The position numbers and the translations under genes were made by a program. A DNA stretch of 64,000 bases from Chryseobacterium nepalense (GTDB taxonomy: Bacteria > Bacteroidota > Bacteroidia > Flavobacteriales > Weeksellaceae), in NCBI RefSeq assembly GCF_023195755.1, contig NZ_CP096203.1:1860001-1924000 (forward strand), read 5' to 3'. The notes beneath the pieces are model-generated. The model ran no database searches. It saw only the letters and a program-made list of their open reading frames with translations, and was not told the DNA's origin. Positions 63,734 through 64,000 of the stretch are shown one piece after another (the first letter of the stretch is position 1; every line of letters begins with the position of its first letter).

Positions 63734-64000
63734 CTATTTCCCTCCATTATTACTACCTTCATTTCTGGTATTATCATTCTGGTTACTAAAAGCCACATTA
63801 ATACCAATTCCAAGCCAGCCTTTTCCATTGTATTTCCAGTCATAATTATTTTGATCATTTTTGCTTAAATAATCGAACCCAAACGTAAATCCTACATTGA
63901 TAGATTTAGTGACATGGACCAAAAGACCTGTATTAATGGTAAAAGCACTCACATTTGTATTATTGCTTCCAGCAGCTTTACTATTTGATTCATCAAGTTT
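63734..64000 (-). CDS. Outer-membrane beta-barrel-like protein, 3' part
   Basis: The frame is open to the right edge, so the N-terminus is outside; 88 C-terminal residues are seen. Strand-like stretches (FTINTGLLVHVTKSINVGFTFGFDY, KGWLGIGINVAFS) end in a polar tail NDNTRNEGSNNGGK. It is likely a beta-barrel protein of the envelope; a GTG at 63952 is probably internal, because the frame continues upstream with sensible sequence (DESNSKAAGSNNTN). Confidence 0.6.
   Translation of the reverse strand, partial: KLDESNSKAAGSNNTNVSAFTINTGLLVHVTKSINVGFTFGFDYLSKNDQNNYDWKYNGKGWLGIGINVAFSNQNDNTRNEGSNNGGK

Overview
The window looks like chromosomal DNA of a low-GC member of the Flavobacteriales, most likely Chryseobacterium or a close relative in Weeksellaceae. 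This is inferred from several things in the sequence. Genes are preceded by TAnnTTTG -7 boxes and A-rich leaders without Shine-Dalgarno motifs. Several secreted proteins carry C-terminal type IX secretion (T9SS) sorting domains. There is a class II HMG-CoA reductase and a chryseobacterial-type GG-leader peptide. No rRNA operon, CRISPR array, intact insertion sequence or prophage was seen.

Layout. 1-3.4 kb: the 3' end of nadA, a convergent bacteriocin-like peptide gene, the run folB - DUF4403 - RDD, and tRNA-Cys. 3.4-7.6 kb: an accessory, mostly non-coding stretch with a broken HEPN-like gene, a membrane/coiled-coil protein, a small hypothetical gene, a likely frameshifted ORF, and a family of repeated short minus-strand RNA-like elements that each end in an intrinsic terminator. 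7.6-13.5 kb: a 1258-residue modular T9SS surface protein and three small lipoproteins. 13.5-20.1 kb: a polytopic membrane protein, then aroC with thioredoxin-like, secreted and TlpA genes, a YkvA protein, and a fused UMP synthase. 20.2-28.3 kb: two large outer-membrane beta-barrel proteins around two lamin-tail T9SS paralogues. 28.4-36.7 kb: dusB; an EEP nuclease-Lrp-deoC run; an ndh-trmD operon divergent from a GH25 lysozyme; a BioF2-like acetyltransferase and a DUF1761 protein. 37-45.5 kb: an ABC-F ATPase, a Gfo/Idh/MocA oxidoreductase, a siderophore receptor with a PepSY partner, a beta-barrel protein, a 1-Cys peroxiredoxin and an MscS channel. 45.5-50.6 kb: a lipoprotein plus T9SS metalloprotease pair, sucC and an esterase. 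50.7-55.8 kb: a TetR-ABC-HlyD-TolC export operon whose ABC protein has lost nearly all catalytic motifs except Walker A. 55.8-64 kb: a CLC chloride channel, an HMG-CoA reductase operon containing an unlisted 51-residue membrane protein, a radical-SAM/DUF4130 DNA-metabolism pair, pfkA-gap, and the 3' end of a beta-barrel gene.

How the genes fit together. Most of the window is housekeeping metabolism (NAD, folate, chorismate, pyrimidines, glycolysis, TCA cycle, mevalonate pathway, tRNA modification) mixed with envelope genes. The T9SS cargo proteins imply that a T9SS is encoded elsewhere. The most novel-looking item is the repeated RNA-like element at 6.0-7.4 kb: three clear copies share a core and a 5' mini-hairpin, their terminator stems vary in sequence but keep pairing, and two copies have their own -7 box. 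Two more diverged relatives are also visible. Next in interest are the catalytically degenerate ABC exporter operon, the GG-leader peptide gene and the doubly inactivated HEPN-like gene beside tRNA-Cys. All calls come from reading the sequence; no database search was possible.
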